64,000 nucleotides of DNA from Pokkaliibacter sp. MBI-7 (GTDB lineage: Bacteria; Pseudomonadota; Gammaproteobacteria; Pseudomonadales; Balneatricaceae). The notes under the pieces are model-generated. The model was not told the DNA's origin and ran no database searches. It saw nothing but the letters and a program-made list of their open reading frames with translations. Positions 1-7,475 of this stretch are shown here, one piece after another. A program made the translations under genes and the position numbers. How positions within the stretch are numbered: position 1 is the stretch's first letter; each line of letters begins with the position of its first letter. Location of the stretch: NCBI RefSeq assembly GCF_029846635.1, contig NZ_JARVTG010000002.1:1963501-2027500 (forward strand). The letters run 5' to 3'.

Positions 1-380
1 TTCTGCTGGTGGTCATTCAAATCGCCATTATTGATATCGTTTTTTCATTAGACTCGGTGATTACGGCCGTGGGCCTGGCTGATCATGTTCCGGTCATGGT
101 GATTGCCATTATGATTGCAGTCGTGGTGATGATGCTGGCATCCAAGGCGATTGGCGATTTCGTCGATGCCAACCCGACTATCAAGATGCTGGCTCTCAGT
201 TTTCTGATTCTGGTGGGGATGGCGTTATTCGGCGAAGGCCTGGATATGCACATTCCCAAGGGCTATATCTATTTCGCCATGGCTTTCAGTGTGCTGGTGG
301 AGCTGCTGAACATTCGCCTGCGCAAGGGCTCAGAGAAAGCGGTGAAGCTGAGCAAAGGTTCACCAGACGAGATCCTCTGA
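1..380 (+). CDS. TerC/YgdQ-family integral membrane protein (5' end missing)
   Basis: The gene enters from outside the window; the reading frame is open from base 3 and stops at 378-380. About 125 C-terminal residues are visible. They hold an Asp-rich membrane motif (IDIVFSLDS, with two Asp inside a hydrophobic helix), then three or four further hydrophobic segments and a basic cytoplasmic tail. The paired acidic residues in a transmembrane helix and the ending VELLNIRLR are typical of the TerC family, closest in style to the single-domain YgdQ type. TerC proteins are proposed metal (Mn/Ca) exporters or membrane organisers; the substrate cannot be told here. The true start lies upstream of base 1. 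Confidence 0.85.
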   Translation, partial: LLVVIQIAIIDIVFSLDSVITAVGLADHVPVMVIAIMIAVVVMMLASKAIGDFVDANPTIKMLALSFLILVGMALFGEGLDMHIPKGYIYFAMAFSVLVELLNIRLRKGSEKAVKLSKGSPDEIL

Positions 381-395
381 GTCAGTGACGTATAC

Positions 396-422
396 GAAGG
401 AGGTACAATGGGAACCTCCTTC
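396..422 (+). terminator. Hairpin after the TerC gene, possible terminator
   Basis: A perfect 9-bp stem (gaaggaggt at 396-404 with acctccttc at 414-422) and a 9-base loop lie 15 bases after the TerC stop. Only a short pyrimidine stretch follows, so it is a weak intrinsic terminator at best. The left arm is also a near-perfect Shine-Dalgarno sequence in front of an ATG at 408, which opens a 16-codon frame. Confidence 0.4.
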
Positions 423-452
423 TCACTCTCGCACTACCTGCGGTCTGTGACG

Positions 453-1136
453 TCATAACCCACCGGCCAGGACAATCCCGGTCACCAGCAAGGCAAAAGC
501 CGACAACCCCCAGGCTGACCAGCACACAAAACGGGTCCATTGTGACCTGGCCTTTGCCGCAGCATAGTCAGCCGTAGCATCCCAGTACACCAACAGATCG
601 ACCTCGTCTTCAGCCGATGTCATGGCAGCGTCAGCCTGTTCTGCTCGTGGCTGATCGGCATCGTTAAACGCCTGTCGGTGAAATGCGGCAGCAGATCTTG
701 CCTGCTGGACTATCGCAGGCTGCTGCAGTTGCTCAGCTAATGCAGCAAGCTTGTCATTCGCCTGAATAAGGAAGTGATGCAGCAAGGTGGCATAGGTTAA
801 ATCAGAGTGGTAATGACCTTGCTTGAAGAAGTCACTGGCAGCGTTATCCACAATAATCTGGGCGGCCTGCAGCGCTTCCTGCACGTTGCCTGCCCGTGTG
901 AGTGCCAGCGGATATTCAAATAACACCGCAGGGCTGTAGTTGGTGGTGGACAGCTTGATGAGCTCAAATGCCCTGGCAGCACTCTCAATCGCCTTACTGA
1001 AGTTGCCAGCCATTTTCAACTCTGCGGCACAGATACGATGCACAGCAATCTCACGATCTATGGCGCTTCGCCCACTCAGAGGTGTAGCCAGAGCGTATTT
1101 TCTGGATCTGCTTGATGTCATTTCGGCAAGGCACAC
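453..1136 (-). CDS. Hypothetical tail-anchored protein with TPR-like helices
   Basis: I do not recognise this 227-residue protein. The body is Ala-rich and helical, with segments that resemble tetratricopeptide helices (for example around residues 45-60 and 75-95), then an acidic Gln/Ala-rich stretch and one hydrophobic C-terminal segment (about the last 25 residues) that should be a membrane anchor. No signal peptide is seen, so most of it is predicted to be cytoplasmic. The start chosen is a GTG at 1136 because GGAGGT lies four bases upstream; the frame stays open to a GTG at 1157. It converges on the TerC gene and stands alone. Function unknown. Confidence 0.6.
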   Translation of the reverse strand: MCLAEMTSSRSRKYALATPLSGRSAIDREIAVHRICAAELKMAGNFSKAIESAARAFELIKLSTTNYSPAVLFEYPLALTRAGNVQEALQAAQIIVDNAASDFFKQGHYHSDLTYATLLHHFLIQANDKLAALAEQLQQPAIVQQARSAAAFHRQAFNDADQPRAEQADAAMTSAEDEVDLLVYWDATADYAAAKARSQWTRFVCWSAWGLSAFALLVTGIVLAGGL

Positions 1137-1412
1137 TGCGACCTCCACACACTCCACTCATGCATACCAATATCGAACTGGAACGACACTCCTGGCACAT
1201 CTGGGAAGCACGCTTCCCTATCCAGAGACAACAGCGCCAAAGAGTATAGTCACCGTTTCACAATCCACCCAGCCAGTCGCCATAGTTCTTTTGCAGTATT
1301 GTTAAGGCTGTAAAAAATATTTATGACAACTGAACCAACGCGGTAAGTTGCAGCTTGCTACAGGCAACGTTATAGATGTGCATCCCCACGACCCGAGTAT
1401 GGGCTGGTAGTC

Positions 1413-1691
1413 ATGAGTGTTTATGTAGACAGTGCCAATATTCCCTTTCGCGATACGCTGATGTGCCATATGGTCGCCGACTCTGAAGAGGAGCTGCATG
1501 CCATGGCCACGTCATTGGGAATGGAGCGCTGCTGGCACCAGAAGCCAGGGACTCACCACAGCCACTACGATATTCCTATCGCAAAGAAGGCAGCGGCATT
1601 ACGTTTGGGAGCCATCGAAGTCAGCCGCCGTCAGCTGGCTATGTTCTTACGCCAGCGCCGCAGAACACTCTCGCTGGATGCCAGTTATTAG
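1413..1691 (+). CDS. DUF4031 domain protein
   Basis: A 92-residue protein matching the DUF4031 pattern: an N-terminal VYVDSANIPF, then MCHMVADSEEELHAMA (residues 17-32), a Trp-His pair, a His-rich HHSHYDIP segment near residue 50 and a basic C-terminus with GAIEVSRRQ. The family is small, cytoplasmic and has no assigned function. The conserved His/Asp residues suggest metal or nucleotide binding, but that is inference. The ATG at 1413 is the natural start for the family. The Shine-Dalgarno is weak. The gene sits alone between a hypothetical gene and a small membrane peptide gene. Confidence 0.75.
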   Translation: MSVYVDSANIPFRDTLMCHMVADSEEELHAMATSLGMERCWHQKPGTHHSHYDIPIAKKAAALRLGAIEVSRRQLAMFLRQRRRTLSLDASY

Positions 1692-1859
1692 AGGAAGGAA
1701 AGGCTGGCTCGCGGAGGCCTGCTGCCAATTGAACCCGCCTCATGCGACCTATGTCGCATTTGCATACAATCTACAAATTCGACTACTCTCCTTCTGACCC
1801 AGCTGTTCGGGCACAATTCGCTCCGGCCTGCCCGGATGTCATTTTCGAAGGAGTGGCCC

Positions 1860-2000
1860 ATGCGTATAGGAAATACACTGCCGGCTTTTACGGCAGAAGA
1901 GGCACAGCATGAACAGGCGATTGCCAATAAATTATTGTTTTTGCTTGTTCTGGTCGCGGTCTGTGTAGGTGGTCTCCTGACCATAGCCGTCAGTGTGTAA
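1860..2000 (+). CDS. Small single-span membrane protein, 46 residues
   Basis: A short open frame with good translation signals: GAAGGAG at 1847-1853, six bases of spacing, then ATG at 1860 and TAA at 1998-2000. The first 25 residues are soluble and mildly acidic; residues about 27-45 form one strongly hydrophobic helix (FLLVLVAVCVGGLLTIAV). A strong intrinsic terminator follows within 15 bases, which supports a real monocistronic transcript. I do not recognise the family. Such proteins often modulate membrane complexes, or can be hydrophobic toxins, but nothing here decides between them. Confidence 0.6.
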   Translation: MRIGNTLPAFTAEEAQHEQAIANKLLFLLVLVAVCVGGLLTIAVSV

Positions 2001-2014
2001 ACAGAGACTCGCAA

Positions 2015-2037
2015 AAAACCCTCCTTGTGAGGGTTTT
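2015..2037 (+). terminator. Intrinsic terminator after the 46-residue ORF
   Basis: Stem aaaaccctc (2015-2023) with gagggtttt (2029-2037), five-base loop. The A-rich upstream arm and T-run downstream let it act on both strands. Confidence 0.75.
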
Positions 2038-2176
2038 GTCGTTTAAGGCAGCAAAATGAATAAGAGAATCAGGCCTTGAGCGACAATAAACAGAAACTAA
2101 CCCCCCCCTTCGCAATTGCAAAGAAAAATGGCGGAAAGGTTTTAACTCAGATTTGGGAATTGCGGAAAAAATCAGA

Positions 2177-2204
2177 GAAAAAAAGAAAGCCTACCAAGGT
2201 AGGC
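2177..2204 (-). terminator. Terminator of the uvrC-pgsA-tRNA unit
   Basis: A perfect 7-bp stem (gcctacc 2189-2195, ggtaggc 2198-2204, two-base loop). On the minus strand it is followed by a run of T broken by one C (2188 down to 2178). It lies about 110 bases after the tRNA-Leu 3' end, on the strand the tRNAs are read from. Confidence 0.75.
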
Positions 2205-2313
2205 AAACAAATACTGAGGGAACTGGTTCACTCTCGCGCCGATCAAAAACCAAAAAAAATCACTTATCAGCATTAGAACGAGAGATATAGAAGATAGTAT
2301 CGATGATGAGATA

Positions 2314-2400
2314 TGGTGCCTGGAACCGGAATCGAACCGGTACGACCTAAAGGTCGAGAGATTTTAAGTCTCTTGTGTCTACCTATTTCACCATCCAGGC
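2314..2400 (-). tRNA. tRNA-Leu (anticodon UAA)
   Basis: Read on the minus strand this is an 87-base tRNA with encoded CCA. The acceptor stem is GCCTGGA against TCCAGGC. The anticodon loop is CTTAAAA with anticodon TAA. There is a long class II variable arm and a GGTTCGATTCC T-loop. It is the last of three tRNAs after pgsA, the place of leuZ in E. coli. Confidence 0.95.
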
Positions 2401-2461
2401 AAGGATGCTTGCATATCATACGCAATGTTATGCGTTACAAGCTTTACCATCGATGAAGAAT

Positions 2462-2535
2462 TGGAGGCTGGAGTCGGAATCGAACCGGCGTTCACGGAGT
2501 TGCAGTCCGCTGCATGACCACTCTGCCATCCAGCC
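2462..2535 (-). tRNA. tRNA-Cys (anticodon GCA)
   Basis: A 74-base minus-strand tRNA with encoded CCA. The acceptor is GGCTGGA/TCCAGCC with U at the discriminator position, the main tRNA-Cys identity base. The anticodon loop reads CTGCAAC with GCA as anticodon. It is the middle tRNA of the Gly-Cys-Leu cluster. Confidence 0.95.
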
Positions 2536-2591
2536 TCGGATAGCATGACCAATTTCTTGGCCTATTCCTGAAGATCAACCTCGTTAGAAGT

Positions 2592-2667
<76 letters not shown>

Positions 2668-2818
2668 ATGAAGCAGTTTGTTGCGCTTCGGGGGCGTATT
2701 ATAGAGATCTGCCCCTCACTGTCAACACTCATTTCTCAGAAAATTTTCTTGTGTGATAACGACTTACCGAAGCCAGTCCCAAGCCTGTGCGATAAGCATC
2801 ACACAGGCGGCATCCGTT

Positions 2819-3373
2819 TTAAGCCTTACCCATCAACATTGGCCAGGCAGCCTTCATATAGATCAGCATCGACCACAGGGTAAGTAGTGTTGCTATATAT
2901 AACCCGGCAATCCCCACCCAGCTTTCCCACGACCCTGGCAGAAATGCCAGCAACACAATCAGTGCCCCCATTTGTGCCGTCGTCTTGATCTTCCCGATAA
3001 AAGACACGGCCACACTGGCACGCTTGCCCAACTCCGCCATCCACTCTCGCAAGGCCGAGATAAGAATTTCCCGCCCGATAATGACGCAGGCAGGAAGTGT
3101 GACCCAGGGCGTGGCATAAGACTCCACCAGCATCACCAGAATGACGGCGACCATCAGCTTGTCCGCTACTGGGTCAAGGAAGGCGCCAAAGGGGGTGGCC
3201 TGATTCCACTTACGGGCAAGGTAGCCATCAAACCAGTCAGTGGCCCCAGCCAGCATGAAGATCAAGGCGCTGACCCACGGAGCCCAGCTGAATGGCAAAT
3301 AGAACACGACAACAATCACCGGGATCAGAACAACCCGAAATGCCGTCAGTAAATTGGGCAGATTAAGAATCAT
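2819..3373 (-). CDS. pgsA: CDP-diacylglycerol-glycerol-3-phosphate 3-phosphatidyltransferase
   Basis: Makes phosphatidylglycerol phosphate from CDP-diacylglycerol and glycerol-3-phosphate in the inner membrane, the committed step to phosphatidylglycerol and cardiolipin. The 184-residue protein carries the CDP-alcohol phosphatidyltransferase signature DG-x2-AR-x8-G-x3-D-x3-D (DGYLARKW to LDPVADK, about residues 45-72) and about four hydrophobic helices. The frame is open well upstream, but the ATG at 3373 starts the family's N-terminus (ILNLPNLLT) and gives the normal length. It overlaps the 3' end of uvrC by 11 bases, so the two are translationally coupled, as in many gammaproteobacteria. Confidence 0.96.
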   Translation of the reverse strand: MILNLPNLLTAFRVVLIPVIVVVFYLPFSWAPWVSALIFMLAGATDWFDGYLARKWNQATPFGAFLDPVADKLMVAVILVMLVESYATPWVTLPACVIIGREILISALREWMAELGKRASVAVSFIGKIKTTAQMGALIVLLAFLPGSWESWVGIAGLYIATLLTLWSMLIYMKAAWPMLMGKA

Positions 3374-5282
3374 GCTGCGTTTCAACCCCTCCCGGGTGCA
3401 GGTGATCGTAGATATCCTGGGCCAGCTGCTGACTGATCCCATCCACTTTGCATAGTTCTGCAATACTGGCGTGACGCACCCCCTGGATGCCGCCAAAATG
3501 TCGGTAAAGCGCTTGCCGCCGCTTTGGCCCCACCCCGGCAATATCTTCCAGTGTGGACACGCGTCTGGCCTTATCACGTCGGGCACGATGCCCAGTGATG
3601 GCAAAACGGTGAGCTTCGTCGCGAATCTGCTGGATCAGGTGCAACGCCGGTGAAGCGCGATCCAGTACCAGCGGCGCATTCTCCCCCTCCAGCCACAAGG
3701 TTTCCAGCCCCGGCTTACGAGTTGGTCCCTTGGCTACCCCCAGCAGTTGCATGGATTCAATGCCCAGCTCAGCCAGCACCTCACGTGCCTGGGTCATTTG
3801 CCCTTTGCCACCATCGACCAACAACACATCAGGCAATCGCTCACCTTCCTTCGTAAGGCGCCCATAGCGACGACTCAGTGCCTGGTGCATGGCTGCATAG
3901 TCATCACCGGCCTCGACACCTTCAATGTTGAAACGCCGATAGGCACTTTTAGCTGCCCCCTGGGGATTAAATACCACGCATGATGCGACCGTTGCTTCGC
4001 CAAAACTGTGGCTGATATCAAAACATTCCACCCGCTGTGGCAACTCATCCAGCCCCATGGCCTCCTGCAACGCAACAAAGCGCTGCAGCATGTTGTCTTT
4101 GCCAGCCAGATAAGCGGCGAGGTTCTCCTGCGCATTGGTCAGTGCCAGCTTCAACCATTGCGTTTTGTCACCACGCTGCGGGCAACTCAGAGAAATACGC
4201 CGCCCCACTTGCTCCTGCAATGCATCAGCAATGACATCAGCGTCTTCAGGCAAATGGCTGAGCAACACTTCGCGAGGGTATTCCCGGCCCGAGGTACTGA
4301 GATAGAACTGCGGCAGGAAAGCAGACAGCAACTCCGGCTCAGTGGCCTCCACGCTTAACTGCGGGTAGTAGGTACGCGAGCCCAGTATGCGCCCCTGCCT
4401 GACGTAAAGCACATGTACACAGCCACCGCCCGGGCGCACATCGGCCGCAAACACATCGGCATCACCGGTCTGGCCATCAACATATTGCTGTTCCTGCACT
4501 TTCTGCAGGCTGATGATCTGATCGCGATAGCTGGCAGCCTGCTCGAAAGCCAATGACGCCGAGGCCTTTTCCATATCCTGCTGCAGCTCTTCCATCAAAG
4601 TGCGGTTGCGCCCTTCAAGGAACATGACGGCATGCTGCAGATCACGGTCGTAGTCTTCAGTACTGATGTATTCCACACAGGGCGCAGTACAGCGTTTGAT
4701 CTGATACTGCAGACAAGGACGTGAGCGGTTGTTGAACACCGAATCTTCACAGGTACGCAGCCGGAACACCTTCTGCATCAACTGCAGGCTGTCGCGTACG
4801 GCACTGCTGCTGGGAAAAGGTCCGAAATAGCGCCCTTTCCGCCGCTGCGGTCCGCGGTGAAAGCGAATAGCCGGATAATCTTCCACCGTCGACAGGTAGA
4901 TGTACGGATAGGACTTATCATCACGCAGCAGGATGTTGTACTGCGGTCGATACTTCTTGATGAGATTCTGTTCGAGTAACAGCGCTTCCGTTTCACTGTT
5001 GGTAACGGTGAACTGCACACGGGCAATACGCTTGACCAGCGATTGCGTCTTCGGCGACAGGCCAGTGTTACGAAAATAGCTACTGACCCTGGACTTCAGA
5101 TCTGCCGCCTTGCCCACGTAGAGGATCTGATCAGCCTGATCAAGCATCTGATAGACGCCGGGCTTGCGAGGCATATTGGCCAGCAGTGACGTTACATCCA
5201 GGCGCTGTGGTGCCTGATCCAGTGACATGGGTTCAGTCACGTTGTCGGGGAGATCAGATGGTAGTGAGTGATTTACCGTCAT
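3363..5282 (-). CDS. uvrC: Excinuclease ABC subunit C
   Basis: The nuclease subunit of UvrABC nucleotide excision repair, making the 3' and 5' incisions around bulky lesions. The 639 residues show the N-terminal GIY-YIG domain (KPGVYQML then ILYVGKA, about residues 40-65), the Cys-rich segment (RPCLQYQIKRCTAPC, about 188-202), a UVR UvrB-binding segment near 230-260, the RNase H-like C-terminal nuclease domain (VECFDISHSFG and LLVDGGKGQ) and tandem helix-hairpin-helix motifs at the end (IAGVGPKRR). The 30-residue lead before the GIY-YIG domain is a little longer than usual. An internal Met at codon 19 is possible but has no Shine-Dalgarno. Confidence 0.97.
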   Translation of the reverse strand: MTVNHSLPSDLPDNVTEPMSLDQAPQRLDVTSLLANMPRKPGVYQMLDQADQILYVGKAADLKSRVSSYFRNTGLSPKTQSLVKRIARVQFTVTNSETEALLLEQNLIKKYRPQYNILLRDDKSYPYIYLSTVEDYPAIRFHRGPQRRKGRYFGPFPSSSAVRDSLQLMQKVFRLRTCEDSVFNNRSRPCLQYQIKRCTAPCVEYISTEDYDRDLQHAVMFLEGRNRTLMEELQQDMEKASASLAFEQAASYRDQIISLQKVQEQQYVDGQTGDADVFAADVRPGGGCVHVLYVRQGRILGSRTYYPQLSVEATEPELLSAFLPQFYLSTSGREYPREVLLSHLPEDADVIADALQEQVGRRISLSCPQRGDKTQWLKLALTNAQENLAAYLAGKDNMLQRFVALQEAMGLDELPQRVECFDISHSFGEATVASCVVFNPQGAAKSAYRRFNIEGVEAGDDYAAMHQALSRRYGRLTKEGERLPDVLLVDGGKGQMTQAREVLAELGIESMQLLGVAKGPTRKPGLETLWLEGENAPLVLDRASPALHLIQQIRDEAHRFAITGHRARRDKARRVSTLEDIAGVGPKRRQALYRHFGGIQGVRHASIAELCKVDGISQQLAQDIYDHLHPGGVETQHDS

Positions 5283-5341
5283 ACTTCTTTATATCCAGCC
5301 ACGGCACTGAGCTTACGCACCGCAGCAGTGTGAGCATTGAG

Positions 5342-5605
5342 TCATCTGGTCCCGCTGACTGACGAGGCCGGACTATAGCTTCGTTTGCGCTGCATGAACT
5401 CTTCCGCTGCTTCGGCAAATAACGAAGAGAGGGTGGCTCGCGACCAGTCAGAGATCCCCGCCCCTTCGGACAACGAGACCTCGAGGTATACGCTGATCTC
5501 TGCGTAGTAAAACAGCAGGCTTTCATAACTGCGGGCGCGCTTGAGATTCTGCAAGGAGATGCTGGCGCCATTCACGAGGATCTGATTGATATCTGTTTCT
5601 GACAT
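5342..5605 (-). CDS. Hypothetical small protein upstream of uvrC
   Basis: An 87-residue soluble protein beginning MSETDINQIL. It is predicted mainly helical, with a middle segment (ARSYESLLFYYAEISVYLEVSL) that looks like an amphipathic pair of helices and an acidic EAAEEF near the end. I do not recognise the family. The frame extends upstream to a GTG at 5674. Neither start has a good ribosome site, and the Met start gives the more protein-like N-terminus. It lies 59 bases upstream of uvrC on the same strand and may share its transcript. In E. coli this place is held by the response regulator uvrY, which it does not resemble. Confidence 0.5.
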   Translation of the reverse strand: MSETDINQILVNGASISLQNLKRARSYESLLFYYAEISVYLEVSLSEGAGISDWSRATLSSLFAEAAEEFMQRKRSYSPASSVSGTR

Positions 5606-5782
5606 GCCACTGGCCAAATAGGACACGCTGTGTCTAAGATGAATGCACGCAGACTTTAACAGATTTCCTATCACTTCACTCGTGCAACGCTTTGTGCCTG
5701 TATCAGTGCAGACCGGAGTTAAAGTTGTAAAGGGCTACGGAACGCCGTCACTAAGAAGCAACAAGGCTACTGGATTCCGTTT

Positions 5783-6586
5783 ATGGTTCATGAACTCGAT
5801 TTTTCTCAGCTGGCGATACTGCTTATTGAGCCCTCCGCCCTGCAGCGCAAGCTTATCTGCGACGCCCTGCGCAAGGCAGGATGCAATGATATTGAATCAG
5901 TAGCGGACCTTCCCGAAGCGCTCCAGCACATTGAACGTTATCCTCCTGATCTGGTGATCAGCGCACTCTATCTACCTTCCGGCACAGGCACAGAGCTGAT
6001 TGCCAGGATCAAGACGCTACCTGGCACTGATGATGTAGCGTTCATGCTGATATCCAGCGAGCAGAAAGTCGAACATCTTGATCCCATTCGGCAGGCGGGC
6101 GCCATTGCCATCCTGCCCAAGCCATTCACCATCGATGCGTTACGCAAGGCGCTTCAGGCCACCCTCGACTTCTTCAGCGCAGATGAATTGCTGTTTAGCC
6201 ATTACGATGTGGCAGAGCTGCACGTCATGGTGGTAGATGACAGCACGCTGTCGCGCAATCATATCGCCCGCCTGCTGCACAACATGGGAATCAAGCATGT
6301 TCACGAAGCGGGCAACGGGGCAGAAGCCCTGGCACTACTGAGTGAAGTGCCTGCCGACATGGTCGTAACGGATTACAACATGCCTGAAATGGATGGTGCC
6401 GAGCTGATCAGCGGTATGCGTGAAGATCCGCAACTGAGCCACATTCCGGTATTGATGATTACGTCTGAACAGAGCCAGTCGCGCCTTAGTGCCATTCGTC
6501 AGGCAGGCGTGGACGCCATCTGTGACAAACCCTTTGACGTCAATGAGATGCGTCGTCTGCTGCACTTAATGCTGGATGATGACTGA
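5783..6586 (+). CDS. Tandem-receiver response regulator, first receiver degenerate
   Basis: A 267-residue cytoplasmic protein made of two CheY-like receivers and no output domain. The second (about 147-265) is intact: DD at 152-153, phospho-acceptor Asp197 in TDYNMPEMDG and Lys249 in DKPF. The first (about 11-130) keeps the fold and a KPF near residue 113 but has Ala61 where the acceptor Asp should be, and an Ile-Glu pair in place of the acidic pocket. It should therefore be unphosphorylatable and may serve dimerisation or docking. No kinase gene is nearby. Its stop overlaps the next gene by 11 bases, implying coupled translation. Confidence 0.85.
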   Translation: MVHELDFSQLAILLIEPSALQRKLICDALRKAGCNDIESVADLPEALQHIERYPPDLVISALYLPSGTGTELIARIKTLPGTDDVAFMLISSEQKVEHLDPIRQAGAIAILPKPFTIDALRKALQATLDFFSADELLFSHYDVAELHVMVVDDSTLSRNHIARLLHNMGIKHVHEAGNGAEALALLSEVPADMVVTDYNMPEMDGAELISGMREDPQLSHIPVLMITSEQSQSRLSAIRQAGVDAICDKPFDVNEMRRLLHLMLDDD

Positions 6587-7475
6587 ACAGCCTCCCGCCC
6601 TGACCGATACTCACCATCCCACCATGCCGGGCAGAATGGCAGACCTGAAGTGGCTGCTGGACTGCCCGTCGCTGATGACAGGCCCCCACTGCTCAACCCT
6701 CTCTGAATGGCTCCCTGCCTATACACCGCCCTCACTACCGGCGTCACCCGCTCCGGCCAGACTCGGGCTCTATGCTGAGCAACTTTTGCATCATTATCTC
6801 GCCCACCATCCGGATGTTGAGCGTTTGCTCCACCCCCTGACGCTGAGGTATGAACGACGTACGCTGGGTGAGCTGGATTTTGTTCTGCTTCGCAGGGATG
6901 GTTTGTGCCTTCACATTGAGTTAGCGGTGAAATGGTACCTGTACGTGCCCGAGCGGCAACAACAAGGCTTGGATGCCTTTGTAGGCCCCGCTCAGCACGA
7001 TACCTTGCAACGTAAGTGGCGCCACCTTTTAGGGAAACAGCTTCCTGTCGCACACAGTCCTTTGGCTACCGCACTGCTGAAGGAAAGGGGCTTCCCACCC
7101 ATCAACCGCTCCATTGCCATCGTTCCTGGCCAGTTGTTTTATCCATCGAGTGAAAGCCACTGGTCCCAGACTATCGACAGTGAAATCGCTCCACACCATC
7201 GTCGGGGCTGGTGGGCTGCAGAACATGATCTGGATAAACTCGCCTGTCACCAACGGCGATATCGGGTGTTAAGCCATGCAATGTGGATGGCGGGAGCATC
7301 TCCCAGCGCAGAGGTACTACTTGATATAGGGCAGCTGCAGAAGCGATGTGCCGATTTATCGCGACCAGTCCAGATCGTTTGCTTCAGCCAGGTAGAACAG
7401 AGCTGGCAGGAGCAAAGCCGAGGTTTTATTGTGCCTCGGCTCTGGCGACAACAAGCCTGTGCACAGGCACTCTGA
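6576..7475 (+). CDS. DUF1853 family protein, PD-(D/E)XK-like residue pattern
   Basis: A 299-residue soluble protein of the DUF1853 family: N-terminal DLKWLLDCPSL, then LGLYAEQLLHHYL (residues 63-75), RTLGELDFVLL (96-105) and HIELAVKWYLY (113-123), followed by FVGPAQHDTLQRKWRHLLGKQ. Function is unassigned in the family. The spacing E68...D101...E115-x3-K119 resembles the acidic-acidic-Lys layout of PD-(D/E)XK nucleases; that is my inference and there is no proof of activity. The ATG at 6576 lies inside the end of the response-regulator gene; a second ATG is the next codon. The stop abuts the stop of the convergent dehydrogenase gene with no bases between. Confidence 0.75.
   Translation: MMTEQPPALTDTHHPTMPGRMADLKWLLDCPSLMTGPHCSTLSEWLPAYTPPSLPASPAPARLGLYAEQLLHHYLAHHPDVERLLHPLTLRYERRTLGELDFVLLRRDGLCLHIELAVKWYLYVPERQQQGLDAFVGPAQHDTLQRKWRHLLGKQLPVAHSPLATALLKERGFPPINRSIAIVPGQLFYPSSESHWSQTIDSEIAPHHRRGWWAAEHDLDKLACHQRRYRVLSHAMWMAGASPSAEVLLDIGQLQKRCADLSRPVQIVCFSQVEQSWQEQSRGFIVPRLWRQQACAQAL

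Noticed and set aside
940..1305. 121-residue plus-strand frame opposite the hypothetical gene
   Set aside because: The minus-strand gene has better composition, a membrane anchor and a Shine-Dalgarno.
1688..2014. 108-residue minus-strand frame opposite the 46-residue peptide
   Set aside because: The plus-strand peptide has strong start and stop signals; this frame has neither.
2076..2276. 66-residue Lys-rich frame starting with TTG
   Set aside because: No ribosome site, low-complexity composition, and it runs over the minus-strand terminator of the tRNA unit; the basic residues come from the A-rich terminator sequence.
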